From Tigriopus japonicus (Eukaryota > Arthropoda > Copepoda > Harpacticoida > Harpacticidae): a DNA stretch of 64,000 nucleotides. The translations under genes were made by a program, and so were the position numbers. The stretch is from positions 11,912,902-11,976,901 of the forward strand of contig CM021315.1 of NCBI GenBank assembly GCA_010645155.1, written 5' to 3'. The notes beneath the pieces were generated by a model. It ran no database searches, was not told where the DNA came from, and worked only from the letters and a program-made list of their open reading frames with translations. Positions 34,117 through 46,500 of the stretch are shown here, piece by piece (positions within the stretch are counted from its first letter, which is position 1; each line of letters opens with the position of its first letter).

Positions 34117-36818
34117 TGTCGATCAATGCCCATATGGGCTTGTTTGAAGCGTTGTGTGCTTTGATACACTTTTTAGGGAAGTGCCTTGAGTTGAGGAGTG
34201 TCCGGAATATCCTTAAAGTGCAGGAAAATCTCAACAAGAACGTGACAGGCCTAAATTACTTTTCATAAGAGACATTAAAAGACAATCAAGGCGTTGTAAT
34301 TATTGACACTAGCAATTTTGATTGTATATCAGTAAAGACAACTCTTGGACATTTTATTTCGATGCATACATTAGAGATTAAGAGTACGATCATAAAGGCA
34401 AAAACCATTCGTTGGAATACAACATTGAGTTATCATTGCAAAATTTGCCAGAATTCAGAAAGAACAATCAGAAAGAGCAAATGTAGAAAAAGCAACGTGT
34501 AACAAAGCCAGAGGAATCGAAAAACATGCATCATAAAAATCTATCACTTAAGGGCCTCCCAATACGACTAGTATTTTTTCGACAGGGCACTTCTACTTGC
34601 AGCAAAAAAAAAAATCACAAACATTCTTATCCTAGGTAATATCTAAGAAAGGCCAGAATCCGATCATTGAGTAAAATAAGGAAAGAAGTTCAAAATTTTA
34701 AAACTACAGGTTTCCCACCTTTTAAAAGCTTTCTTATAGCTGACTAGAAGAATCAAATGTCGTAAATTTCCGCGTTGTTTAAAGACCTGCTTATTTCTAC
34801 GTAGCGTCTATGCTCTTCACAAAGAACAGTGATGGATCCTTTAATTGCATACCTACTGCATGCAAAACTTTTACTGAGGCCAAAAGATTAATCTCGTGGG
34901 AAATCCCATTTCACGTTATCACTAACCAATAAGCCGCCATTCACACTATACTACGCGCATGTTTGTATGACCACTACAAACAAAGAAACGAAAGTTGTCA
35001 GGGCGCAACAATCTTCTTGCCAATTTTGGGTTACTAAGCCTGAACATTATGGAACATGTTACCAAGGGGTTCTTACCAAAAATGGAAGTTGTAATTTAGT
35101 TTAAGTCTTGACCCACCTCTGCTTGTCAAAGGCTCTGAGCAAAGAGTGATGTGGGCTACCACACATAAATCCATAGTGAATGATAATTGCAGAATTTAAA
35201 ACAACTGTTCTAGTAGGTCAATCCAATCCCATATTCAAGCTAACATTGTTCTAATTGAATCAGAATGCCAAATTTTTATTCTGACCGTCACAATCAGGAT
35301 CCGTTTTCACAAAGGTTTTACGACAAAGTACTCTCCAATATTAATTGGTCAAGTACTCATTTTGCCTGCTTGTCCAGTTGGCATTGAAAAGGAAAAAAAC
35401 AAGCAACAAAATATAATTTCTGATTATCTAATATATTTGTACCATTTTAATTGTTTCCAAATGTGCACGTTCAAGGCCAAAATGGCTAGGGATGCGTCAG
35501 AGTCGAGACTAACCCTCCCAAAAACTTAAATGAACTTCACGAGCCCAATTCACATTTTTCTTTTTGACAATCAATCGAAACAAGAACTATTCCCTGATGT
35601 AGTAAACGCATACTTGCAGTTAGGCTACTGAGGTAATCGATGAAGATATTAACTCACATTATAGATATTCAGATAGAAACGTAAGTGTTGTAGAAGGATA
35701 CAACCAGATACAACGTGTCAGTCAGGGTGTCAGGGTGACTTCAGCATACTTTAATACTATAGAATGCCCAAGCCAAGTTCTGATCCATCCCTAGCCAGTT
35801 TGGCGCCCGAATCCCCACCTGAATTCGCCCGACTACACTTATCCATTGAATAAAAATGTTTGTGCCAAACCTTTGCCTTTGTAACAAACTGTTGTTGAAA
35901 ATTCTTGAAGAAGGTACAAAAACTAGTCTTCAAGGGCTTAGAAATGAAAACAAAAACAAGTACGAATTTAGCATTGTTTCTCCTTGAGACATGCCAGTTT
36001 TGCAAGAGGCTGGAGGTCAGCAACGAAATATAATCCATTTAAAACTACACGGAGTTGGAAGAAAAGTGAAGGATTAAGGGAGTGATTGCTTGAAAATTGG
36101 AAGTCGTTAGTCTCATATAAAGTTTAAATGTTATTTCAAGTAGAGTTTGAGGGAGAGAAATGTCACTCCCTAATCATGGTTTTTGTTATGATTCCATTCA
36201 GCTGACAATTCACTTTTCTGACATTGCGTCAAGTTCAAAATAACCAAGACATGATGCATTAACATTTCGGGTTCCAACAGTTCAGGCGCATTAACGGTTC
36301 AGGGTTACCAAAATATAAGGAACCAAAACTGTTCTACAATAACTTCCCTCCAATAAGTCAACTTTCAGGAGGTGTTTGTTAACAGATCTGATCAACTGCA
36401 AGCAAGACCGCGGATTCAAAAATTTTTTTTTTGCAGAACAGAAAATCTAAAGAGTTAACGCCATTAACTTTTCTCTACTGCTGGTGTTCAGCTGATCCAA
36501 GCTGACCTTCATCCTGAAACGTCTAGAATTTCTGCTCTGCAGGGTGGTTTGGGTCCGCGGTCTACTTACGTATAATCTTTATTGCGAGATTGATTCTCAT
36601 GGATACGGTACAGGCGTAATGTCAGATTATATATACAAATACATTATTGTTAATATACAATATTGGGCCCATTCTGGGTTTAGCGACTTATGACCGACCA
36701 CTTGGTTGGCAAAACAGTACAATAGTTTAACGGGTTTGTGATTAATTCCCAAGAGATCGCTAATTATCAAGCAGTCGCTCGAAAGACACCCTTATCTATG
36801 GCGTAGGGTAGACCATAC
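34117..36818. other. Intergenic 5' of the SLC7 gene, no gene recognised
   Basis: The first few hundred bases must hold the SLC7 promoter and 5' UTR, but no core element could be assigned. No open frame resembles a known family. Includes low-complexity A and T runs (34600, 36420). Confidence 0.4.
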
Positions 36819-36826
36819 AACCAGAT

Positions 36827-37627
36827 CAGGGATGGGGAGTAATTGTAATTGCAATTACAATTAGCTAATTTCAATTTCAATTACAATTAAATGTAATTGT
36901 ATCTGTAATTAATTACATTTGGGGCCATGTAATTGACGAATTTTCAATTACAAATTACCAATTACTTTTCAAAATCTATCTTCCTCAAATTAACCATAAA
37001 ACCAGTTTATCAGTTTTTTCTTGCAAAACAATTATTTTGTCATCAATTTGCAGTCAATGTGATGCCACGAACAGGCAGCTTTTTTTGCAATACACACTCC
37101 AGCTTGGATGTTTAAATACTCTTAAACTACAAGAGCTTTTGACCATGATTTTTGTGGCAGGATTTAGGGCTTTTCAAGGACAGACAAATGATAGCAAAAA
37201 TAAAGTTTTAAAACGTTGTCATACTAAATATATACGTACAAAGTTCGTGTTTTTCAAAAAAGGAAATTATGCATTGGGAGTGATGGTATTATATTTTTGA
37301 TGTTTAAGACCGTTCACAAGCTTTTGGTTTTTGTAAATCACTCTTTCATATTAACCTTTCAGGCATTATAAGTTGCCAGTCGGTGCATCGTTACCTAAAA
37401 ATGGCAGATCTGTCTATTTTTTATCGTTTTGAAAAGGCAAAAGGGTGAAAGAGACGGGAGAATTGTAATTGACATGTAATCGACATGTAATTGTGATGTA
37501 ATTGACATGTAATTACAATTGAAGTCAATTACATTTTCGGATAAAGTAATTGTAATTGTAATTGATTACATTTTTTGATGAAGTAATTGTAATTAATTAC
37601 ATTTTTCAAGTAATTGACTCAACTCTG
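36827..37627. mobile_element. hAT-like element with TAATTG-rich ends
   Basis: Ends CAGGGATGGGGAGTAATTG and (right, reverse complement) CAGAGTTGAGTCAATTACTT, with perfect 8-bp flanks AACCAGAT (36819-36826, 37628-37635). Both subterminal regions are dense in AATTGTAATTAC-type words (36838-36960, 37465-37610). Length 801 bp and no transposase, so non-autonomous. A related copy begins at 63708. Confidence 0.9.
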
Positions 37628-38653
37628 AACCAGATTAAAGTGACTACATTTTTATACTACTTTTTTATTCATATCGTTCAAATTGTCCCCTTGCTTTGGC
37701 TTGGTTATCCCTTGGGTCGAGTTGTCTTCGGTCAAGTTGTCCTGTCACCACTTTGGGCATTTCTCAAAGATTGACTGTTACTTGTATTTCATAAGTCAAA
37801 TAAATGGAAAACCTGCAAGCTCGTATGATCATAGTTTTATTTAGTATATTTTTAATACCCAGAACAAGGGCATTTATAGTGACTTGCGAAGACTTCTTTT
37901 TGACGATTTTATGTGTATTTATTTTCTTGATAAGGTCCCAAATACACACACTCCTACATTTCAAGATTTTTACAAACTATTTTTCTCGAGTGAAATATAA
38001 ATCCATTCTGCCTGTACTTTCCATATAATAAATTCCACAAATTGAGCCCACAATAAACCCAATTAATTCTGCAAAATCATTGCCTTTCAAGCTTTCCATT
38101 GGGTACTTCGGAAAGATCCTCTACTTCCTTAAAATTCCAATGTAAAAAAACCCAAAATCTTTCTAAATGTCAAGATTTCACTCGCCAACGATTCAATCCT
38201 GCCCTGTAATTTACGAAATCCCTTTCCGATTATCTATGTATGAGCCTGGAATACCCCCGGAACTCAAGCAAATCTCTTGGATTAGCATTCCCTGGCTTCC
38301 CCTTGTCATGAATGGAATAACGAACGGTTGCCACACAACGGTGTTAATCTTCAACGGGGATCCTCGAAATCAGTCACTAGGGAACATTGTCGAATGCCCA
38401 CGCCCACGCAAACACTCCCACCTACTCGCTCGAAGCAAACCTCCGCTCAACAGGCGTTCTACTACGGTCATGAGAATCGGTGAGATAAGAGGCCTTCTTC
38501 TCTCTTTCTCTAGCTCGGTTTGTCTCTCTTTTTGATCCCTTGGGGGGTTTCTTTCCGTTTCAGGGATGCTGCAGAGGCAACTCGGGCGACCCTGGAATGT
38601 AAGGGAAGTAAAAAGGCCGTGGAGTCTGGAAGATCGAGTCAGTTGATGCCGAG

Positions 38654-40620
38654 ATGCCGCCAAGTTCAATACACGTAGGAATTTCTTCGTGGATCTTTTG
38701 GCTTCTTCTCAGCGACTTGACTGTGATTAGCGTGTTCTCGTTTCCGCAAGCGAGAAGTGAAGAGGGATTCTATCCGGACCACGTTTTCTATGATCCATAT
38801 CATGGACCAGGACGTTCCTATTATATCAGAGGATACCCTGCTGTGGATGACCATCAAATGTATTTAGCAAAGGTAAGTGTTCAATCCGTTGTCTGGTGAT
38901 GGGTGGTTTTGGTTTATGAATGGTTTATAGAAATGAGAAAAAAATAGTATTCTGGAAATCAAACACTAGTGATTGTGAGAACTATGTTTGAGCTGAGGCA
39001 AGAGATTTCAGGATCCAAGGAAGTCTTCGGAAGTGTTCTAATAATGCTGCCTTCTAATTAATTTACGATAGATCAATCGCTAATTTTCTTTCTGCACTCC
39101 AACGTACAGCTTTTGAGGAAAATAGTTTTATATGTCTGTTTCTAAGCGAAAAGAGGAAGGAAGTTCCAATCATTGACTTAGAGTGATAAGAACAAGTTAC
39201 TTTATGTAACTTAGTTACATCGAAAAAACAATATTTTCCTACATTTCTTTTGAGGCTTCCAAAATTCTTTACATTTCGTTAAAATTGTCTTCCCAAAAAA
39301 GTATTTAGAATACATATACAAACTTACGTACCAATTTGAAAAGGTAAATGATATTGTAAGTGAGTAGACTAATCCCATCAAAATATTATCCTAAATTATC
39401 TAGACTATAGAAATCAAAGCTCAAGTCTTTTACAACTTTCTGGGTCAGCGTTTGGGCTTGCCTAATTTCGAGGAAAACGTTGGATTATGTGTAAACGGAA
39501 AATGGCGAGTAATTGACAGCAAATGTATCAAAAAGACTTTCAATTGTCAGCATGAGGATTGTTAAAACCTTGTACTAAAGGACTACTTGTCAAACGGATA
39601 ACATTTCACCATTTAGATTCATTCAAACCTTAAAGTACCAAAAATAACAGAATGCAAGAAAGCATCGAATTATAAATATACGTAGGTGTGCTTATTGTTA
39701 TCATATTGGGAACAATTAATCTGTATTTAAGTCATGTCAAATATGAATTCTATTTTGGCATAGAAAACAAAAAACACAATACTTGAATACAAACTTCCTG
39801 ATTTGCGTCAATATGATAATTTGTACAAAAAAAATGTAGTTACGTGATCTTCAAGTACGAAGGAAGAGATCTGACATAAAATCCCTTTCAACAAGTTGGG
39901 ACAAGATACTTTGGATGTGTTATGAAAATTGTCAAAATGTTTCCATAATCGACTTAACAATTCGGAAGACTTGAATCCTTCAGGCCATGTAACCTTAAGA
40001 AATGATGAGATTAACAAATGGTTAATCCTCATGACCTCTATTTCATCTTTTGAGTGAAGGCCACCCTCTCAATTTTGTTGGAAGAATTCAGACAAATTAT
40101 TTAGACGTGAAAAGGAACCAAGAGAAAGATACTTGAATGCACCTCGACAGTTTTTTCTCACCAGGGAATAAAACCAGCTTTTCACCTGAAACATACCCTC
40201 TATTTGACACATTCAAAACTTCTCTGGATTCTAAATAAAGTTCCGGGATGACATTCTTCTTTTGGTCAATTTTTTATGAATACAAATTTGGAAAGGCCAC
40301 GAGACTTGCAAAGAAACTGTCTGACCACTACGGAATCTTTTGAATATTGAGAAGCTATTAAAGTTCGTTCAATAGATTTGGTTCAAGAATATATGTGAGA
40401 AGTCTCTAGAAAAAGATTTCTAAAGGACATTATGATCCAAATCTATTTCTGATGTCATCTTTTATTCCAGTTCAATGGAGCCCAGGGCAGTATCGACTCT
40501 CAACTGGTGGAAGCCTTGATCCGAAATTATTTGGATGGTCGTCACATGGACGGATTAGTGGACGAAGATGAAGTCCGGAGACTGTTTCAAGTGCGGAAAC
40601 GGCGAGAGCTGCTCACTTAG
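38654..40620 (+). CDS. Secreted protein of 122 residues, unknown function (possible peptide precursor)
   Basis: Exons 38654-38872 and 40471-40620 (TAG) join at phase 0 with clean sites (AAAG|GTAAGT, TTTATTCCAG). The N-terminus has a hydrophobic run (ISSWIFWLLLSDLTVISVF) that fits a signal peptide ending near SFPQA. The remaining roughly 88 residues have no cysteine, are Tyr/Pro/His-rich at first (FYPDHVFYDPYHGPGRSYY), then acidic and helical, and end in a basic cluster (VRKRR) followed by ELLT. The basic cluster could be a processing site, which would make this a peptide-hormone precursor, but no known peptide signature is seen. An AATAAA lies at 40950-40955. An out-of-frame ATG sits 7 bases upstream of the chosen start. 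Confidence 0.7.
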
Positions 40621-40955
40621 AGGCCCAATGTGAGCTTAAGTACTCCCGATGCCCTTGTTTTGCTCTTACTTGTCCCGCTTGTTTGCCCTCTTTGTTCCCC
40701 TTCTTGTTCGGCCAAGACTCGATTTAACAAACAACAAACAGTACCTTCGTCATGTAACTCTCAAGGCTAGATCAAGTGTCCAGGGATTGATGAACACCAC
40801 ATAACAATAGCAAAATCGGCAACTCAATCCTTTGGTCCCATCATTATTGTACTTCTCGATCATTGTCGCTATTCGTTTTTCCAAGTTTCTAGACTCGATA
40901 TGACTCTACGATTACTGTTGTTCCATTCATGATGGTTTCATATTTGGAGAATAAA

Positions 40956-41493
40956 TCAGCCAACTACATCACCATTGAAAAATTCAAATGCCAAATTTAA
41001 TTCATGTCATTGTTGAGAAAGCCACTCATTTTGGAGAGAGTCAAAAAAAGATCATTGTGTGCCACCGTTCAGTTGTTTGAAATTTCCGAATGAAATTAGA
41101 CACTAATGGTAAAAATGGATCTTGGCGTCCAGTTTGAAGTCTGTGAAAAGTAACACTCACTATTTTTTATGAGAAAGAATGTGGAGTTCTTTTACAATAA
41201 CCTTCAAATTGATCCCGTTTATTTATTTACTTTTAAGAATAGTATTTCTCTTATTTTTGTTTGAGTAACAATTTTAGAGGGGTTGGAAAGAAAAGCATTT
41301 AAACGTCGAAAATATGTCCGCCAGTTTTTTATGTCAACATTTCTTTGCAAAGGCTTTGCAAAATGGCGCATATTTTGAGGAAATAGCTCCGTCAAGAAAA
41401 ATGCCTAACAATTTGCGCAAGAGTGGCTTTTAGAATCACCATCTGGCAAATATTTCTTAATTTAACCAACCACAAACGGCGCTGAGATCAGTC
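40956..41493. other. Intergenic, no gene recognised
   Basis: A/T-rich sequence with no convincing frame between the 3' end of the secreted-protein gene and the MITE at 41502. Confidence 0.4.
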
Positions 41494-41501
41494 GGTTTAG
41501 G

Positions 41502-41667
41502 CAGGAACCACTGTACTTCAGGACGGATTTCAAAAATAAACACTAGGTCCGATCAATGTACTAAAATGTGAGGTTTTTACAACAAATATATTGTTCCGTT
41601 GAATTTCCATTGTACTAATCGGACCTAGTGTGTATTTTGAAAGTAATCCTGGCTTGAGCCATCCTTG
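41502..41667. mobile_element. Short MITE, copy 1 of the CAGGAACCACTG family
   Basis: Arms TTTCAAAAATAAACACTAGG and (right, reverse complement) TTTCAAAATACACACTAGG frame a 60-bp centre. Perfect 8-bp flanks GGTTTAGG (41494-41501 and 41668-41675). Length 166 bp. The second copy is at 33202. Confidence 0.88.
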
Positions 41668-42594
41668 GTTTAGGTGATATTTTGCACAGCCCATTGCTGA
41701 ATTTTGTGAATTTTCGTGATAAACGAAAAAGCAGGCGATTTAACAGATCTAACTAATCGTTGTCAGGATCTGATTTGATATACACTGTATGCTATCCAAT
41801 CTCAGTCATTGCTGGTGATATAGCCCTGTATAGGCAAATCGAGTTGTTTGAATGGTTTAAGTCAATAAACTATGCGTTCCTGTTTGGGGTTGTACGTCAT
41901 GAAAAGATCAATATTTTTGCCACGAAAGATATCGTCAGTTTTTCCAGAGACTTTCAAAGATATAATCATAAGAAGGCCAAATGAGCTTGTTAAAAAATCC
42001 AATTGATTTGAGAACCATGACCCCAATTGTTTTTGTTACACTTTTTTGTTACGGACAGAACCACTTACCTAAAAGCACTTTGAAAACGTGGGAGCATGTA
42101 CTAACTCCTGATGATATTAAAAGCTTTTTCAGTGACCATGATAGTACTTATTCAACAAAATGAGCTGGTTCGAATCATAAATTGAGTAAACCTAGTGCTT
42201 GCTAGACTTTAATTTACCTCATGGTGCTAAGCCTCATTAGTGGGTTGCATTTATCAGCATGTTTTTCATTAAATACGGATCCCAAATAATTAGTTCCAGA
42301 CGGGGTTTACTTGGACCAAGGAAAGGATGCCAACAAAGGTCATTGACTTCAACACTTTAAAGATGACAAACCTGAAAACAAGCATTGTTTGAGGTCTGAA
42401 CCTCGTACAATATGGAAAGGCACTTGTGAAACTTCAAATGATCCGTTTGGTGGATTTTCTGAAGTCTGGCCATTCGGTTGGGATCATTCTTATCCTAAAA
42501 AACTCTGTCACATGCATCGCAAGGTAATTGGGCAATTGAAGTGTACCTTTGTTGTCCCTTTCATTGAGTGAGTGCGTGGACAAGCCTCACGGCT

Positions 42595-43754
42595 CAGGGT
42601 GGGCATTTGATTTTTGGACATTTTGTCCACCCCTGTCCAAAAGGTGTCCAAAAGTGTCCAAAAATAAGGCTGTCCAAAAATAGGAGTGTCCAAAAGTGTC
42701 CAAAAATAGTAATTCGAAAAATAATGGTTAAAAACATTTTTAGAATAACATTCTACAAATTTTCTCTCCAAAATAAACGTCACTTGACGAAATCTAAGCA
42801 AGATTAAGTCAATTCAGCATAAGAAACTTACACTTAATACATTAAATGAGCCAATAACTTGAAGGCCAAACTGGACATTTGAACTTTCCACTCTTTTCAT
42901 TTGACCACCGAGCATCGTCCAAAATGTGGGAAAGAATGATCGACTGAAGGAATGAACGAACAAACGAATGTGAGACTGGGACTACTAATAACACGCTCAC
43001 ACCACACTTCATGTTAAACATAGTATGCGAGTACATTTTAAAGCTAATTGTGTCTTGATTTGTGACAAGAGAAGGTTACTTAGTATTTTGATTTATATTC
43101 CAAAGTTTATCATTGTTGCAAGTGTTTCCCATCCAAGAGGCAAGAAGTCTTTTGACCTGACTGTCCAAAAAATGTTAACTATAATAAAGCACACTCAAAC
43201 TGATATCAGATTGCAATGTGGGTATTATAATGATTTTGCCAAAGAATTAAAGCAGTGTTGTTTTACTATTAAAAAAGACAAGACTCTTGTTTACAGATGA
43301 GGAAATAAAATGTATATCTTGAAACATTTTGAACAGTTACACACATTTTACCATATTGTATAAACAAAACATTTATTTTTTTTAACAAGTTATTAACAAG
43401 TTATCATGGCAAAGTTTATTTCTCCAAATAATGTTCCCATTAATAGAACTATTTTTGTTTAAGTACACAACCATGCATTCTTTAGAATTCAATTACTTAT
43501 GTAGTGTAACTGGTTTTTCGTCTGATTTGTACAACTTTCTTATACGTTTGTTGGACTTTTGGACACTTATGGACATCTTTTGGGGATTTTTGGACACCCT
43601 CTGGGGATTTTTGGACACCTTCTGGGGATTTTTGGACACCTTCTGGGGATTTTTGGACACTTTTGGACACTTTTGGACACTTTTGGACACTTTTGGACAC
43701 TTTTGGACACTAGGGTGTCCAAAATGCTCTCGATGTCGAAAAATGCCCACCCTG
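42595..43754. mobile_element. hAT-like element with GTGTCCAAAA minisatellite ends
   Basis: Ends CAGGGTGGGCATTTGATTT and (right, reverse complement) CAGGGTGGGCATTTTTCGAC, with perfect 8-bp flanks TCACGGCT (42587-42594, 43755-43762). Length 1160 bp. Subterminal regions carry GTGTCCAAAA words facing each other (42620-42710 and 43556-43722). No transposase frame was recognised. ORFs across the right end come from the repeat. Confidence 0.92.
43556..43722. repeat. Minisatellite in the right end of the hAT-like element
   Basis: About four 21-bp units (TTTTTGGACACCTTCTGGGGA) followed by about six 10-bp units (TTTTGGACAC). The 10-bp word is the core of the 21-bp unit, so one probably arose from the other by slippage or unequal exchange. 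Confidence 0.85.
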
Positions 43755-44036
43755 TCACGGCTAGCTCGTATCGTGCATGTACTTGAAAAGAGACAAAACT
43801 CAAGATCATTCAAGCTAATGTGTCATTTTTTTTTAAATTTCTTATTTGATCGATGCAGTTGGTCCACAACAACGTTGCTGAATCTGGTCAATGCAACATA
43901 TTTTGAATTGTGCCAAGTCTTGTCTCTTTGTAAGTGCATGCACAGCGTGATGTGGTCTTGACGCTTGTTCACACTCTCGCTCCATGAAAAGGCAATCAAG
44001 TTCCAATCCCAGATATATTCTGATGCGAGATATATA

Positions 44037-45310
44037 CGGGGAGGGGCAGAAGTATCCAGACAAAACTTGGATGACGTATATCTCCTGAAGCAAGAGGAAT
44101 ATTTTTATTTCCCGCGTTTTTCTGGTTTGACCAAAAACCGGTTTTGAATGTTTGTTAATTTCTTTTCGTTTAAATCGGGAAATATGAAGCCCCAGGAACA
44201 AAAGCGTAAATTGATTGCTGAATTGCTCTCGGCCGGCAACGACGCCAGAGCCATCATCAAGTCAACCAAGTACCCCAGGGCCACCTTCTATGAGGTCGTG
44301 AAGAGGCTGCAGTCTGGCCGGGGGACAGGCCACGCCCCCTGAGGCCCACACAGGGCAAAAAAGCGGACCCAGAGGTTCTTGGCGGGCCTGAGGAGGTCCA
44401 TCGAGGCCAACCCAGCTGTGTCCATATCAGCCCACGCAGCCAGGCGGTCCGTGAGTAAGAGGACTGTGGCCAGGGCCGTCAAGGAGGACCTGAACTTGAC
44501 CTCCTACGTCAGAGGCAGACGCCACCTTCTTACCGAGAAGATGAAGGCCACCAGGCTTGAGAGGAGCAAGAAGTTGCGCAGAATCTGCAAGGTCAATCCG
44601 AGGACGGTCAGACTTTTCTCAGATGAGTCAATCTTCACGGTGGATGGTGTGTACAACCCCAAGAACAACTGATGGCTTGCCAAGAACAGAACCGTTGTGC
44701 CTCCCATCATGAAGACAAAGAATCCTGCCAAGATTATGGTCTTTGGCCTCATCAGCAGCGACGGGAAGGTGATGCCAGCCCATGTCTTCCCTCCCAAATT
44801 CAGGCTTAACGCCGCCGGGTACGTGGAGCTTCTAAGGAAGGTCGTGATGCCCTGGCTGGCAACCTTGTACCCACCATGAACCAAATTCATGTGGATCCAG
44901 GACTCTACTCCGTGTCATGTGTCCAATGTTTCCATGAACTTTTCGAACAGCAAATTTGACGTGGTGGTCAAGAGAGACTTCAAACAGCCCTGACCTCAAC
45001 CTGTGCGACTTCTAGTTGTGGTTCGAGCTGAGGAGGAAGGTCAACAAGATGCCCCACAACAGCCTGGCGTCTCTGAAGTCGTCGGTGAAGCGGAACATGG
45101 CCTCCTTCTCCACGGCCGAGGTTGCCAAAGCCTGCTCGGCCTTTGTCGGCCGCTTGGACGCCGTCATTAAGGCCAACGGTGACCATATTGAATAAAAATG
45201 TTCTTAATTGTTGTCCAAACTTTTTTTGTTAAATACACAATTGGCTAAAAAAGCTCTTGATGCTGTAAATTATGTTCAAAGTTTTGTCCGGATACTTCTG
45301 CCCCACTCTG
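44037..45310 (+). mobile_element. Tc1/mariner-type DNA transposon, full-length ends, dead transposase
   Basis: Inverted ends of about 30 bp share GGGGCAGAAGTATCC.GACAA and are flanked by TA (44035-44036, 45311-45312). The 1274-bp element carries one plus-strand transposase frame (44164-45195) with several stops. Confidence 0.9.
44164..45195 (+). pseudogene. Broken mariner-like transposase
   Basis: From ATG at 44164 the frame reads MKPQEQKRKLIAELLSAGND, a helix-turn-helix DNA-binding start, and RTVARAVKEDLNL further on. Catalytic blocks follow: RLFSDESIFTVDG (first Asp, about 44620), WIQDSTPCHVSN (second, about 44895) and SPDLNLCDF (third, about 44985). The end is FVGRLDAVIKANGDHIE. In-frame stops occur after GHAP (44340), PKNN (44670), LYPP (44877) and within the third catalytic block (about 45014). 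Few indels suggest a fairly young inactivation. Confidence 0.88.
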
Positions 45311-46123
45311 TAGCTATTTTGGAGGACAGTTTTCACATATAGCTGACCAAGGGTTGCCAGAATATTGCTGAAAATTCCGACGATTATTCCGCCTGATTAT
45401 GTCAAAAATGCATTACAGGTAAAACGTGGAATGATGACTAAAACTTAATTTCTAGAAGTAGCTTGCTCATGGTTCGCAAAAATGGTCAAATTACGGAGGT
45501 GACGACATTTCAGACCAAAATGTGAATAAATTTAACAAGTTAATACACTAATATAGATTGTTAATCAAGTCATCTTATTGCCATGTACTTCAACTTGTTC
45601 ATTGTGGACATGGTCAGTCGAGGTTGTACTATGAAAAAGGACTTCACTCAGAAGAATAGATTGTAACAGAGTTGTCCTGGTCAGCTTCAAAATGGCCTAA
45701 AAAACAATAAGGGGGACTAGCCCAGCATGTCGTATCTGTAAATATCTGAAATTCCAATAGTCCAGCTTTAGGTTTAATTGGGCCTCATGTAATCTGCAAA
45801 CCAAAAGAAACTAAATGGTGTTGTTTTTGCTAATGAAGTACGTGGTGCTCTACATCAAAAAGCGTTTCCTGAAGTTTAAACCATAGAGAAATTATAAACA
45901 GAGGTATCAAATTTGACGGGCTACCAAAAGCGCCCTCTGGAAAGGATTGACCAGAGTTATTCTGCAAATCATGTAGAAGCTCATAGAGGACGCTATCTTT
46001 TGAGTACATTAGCGCTTTCTTTTGCTTTGATTTTCAAAGATAATCAAAGATCTTAATGATGAACTTGGCATCTAAAGGAGACGGGTCGAATTACTGTCGT
46101 CGCTGTATGCTCTGGTTGGTGAA

Positions 46124-46278
46124 GAGGAATTTAAACTAAACTTGAAAGATTCGCCAATAGATGGCGTGAAAGAGGGGGCAAGTACTAAGCACTAACCTCA
46201 CAACTCTTTTCTCTTTACTTGCCCAACCCTCCCCGCCATGTATTGGCGAATTTTTCAAGCTTGGTTTAAAATCCTCCA
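46124..46278. mobile_element. Small foldback MITE
   Basis: The left arm GAGGAATTTAAACTAAACTT..GATTCGCCAATAGATGGCG is mirrored at the right by CGCCATGTATTGGCGAATTT..AAGCTTGGTTTAAAATCCTC. About 155 bp in total, non-coding. Confidence 0.7.
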
Positions 46279-46283
46279 TTAAA

Positions 46284-46500
46284 AAAGGGCAGGTTGTATG
46301 GAACTTTTAGAAAAGACCTAAACAGTGACCAATTTGGCAACACTCGAACTAGTTCGATTTCGAGTTCCAGCAATATATTTCGAGTTGATATATCGCCTGT
46401 TGATAAGTTTAGTTGTGGTCAGCTTTTTGACCCTAAAAACCAAAATGGCAAAACTCTGCCAAAAGTCCAACTCCAAACACATCAGTAGATCCACTACAGT
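46284..46500 (+). repeat. Dispersed repeat R1, copy 2
   Basis: Matches 14815-15035 over its length (AAAAGGGCAGGTTGTATGGA, ACCAATTTGGCAACACTCGA, TTTGACCCTAAAAACCAAAA). It differs in the middle, where TTCGATTTCGAGTTCCAGC replaces a shorter segment. Confidence 0.7.

Noticed and set aside
38167..38535. 122-codon frame just 5' of the secreted-protein gene
   Set aside because: Ends before the gene's start in a pyrimidine-rich stretch, has no domain and no clean donor joining it to 38654.
42595..43754. CRISPR-like array from regular GTGTCCAAAA repeats
   Set aside because: Repeats are contiguous or nearly so without unique spacers, lie in a transposon, and the genome is animal.
43431..43961. 176-codon frame with FGHFWTLLDT repeats, and opposite frames
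   Set aside because: Produced entirely by the 10-bp and 21-bp minisatellite in the hAT-like element; 10-bp and 21-bp units read open in several frames.
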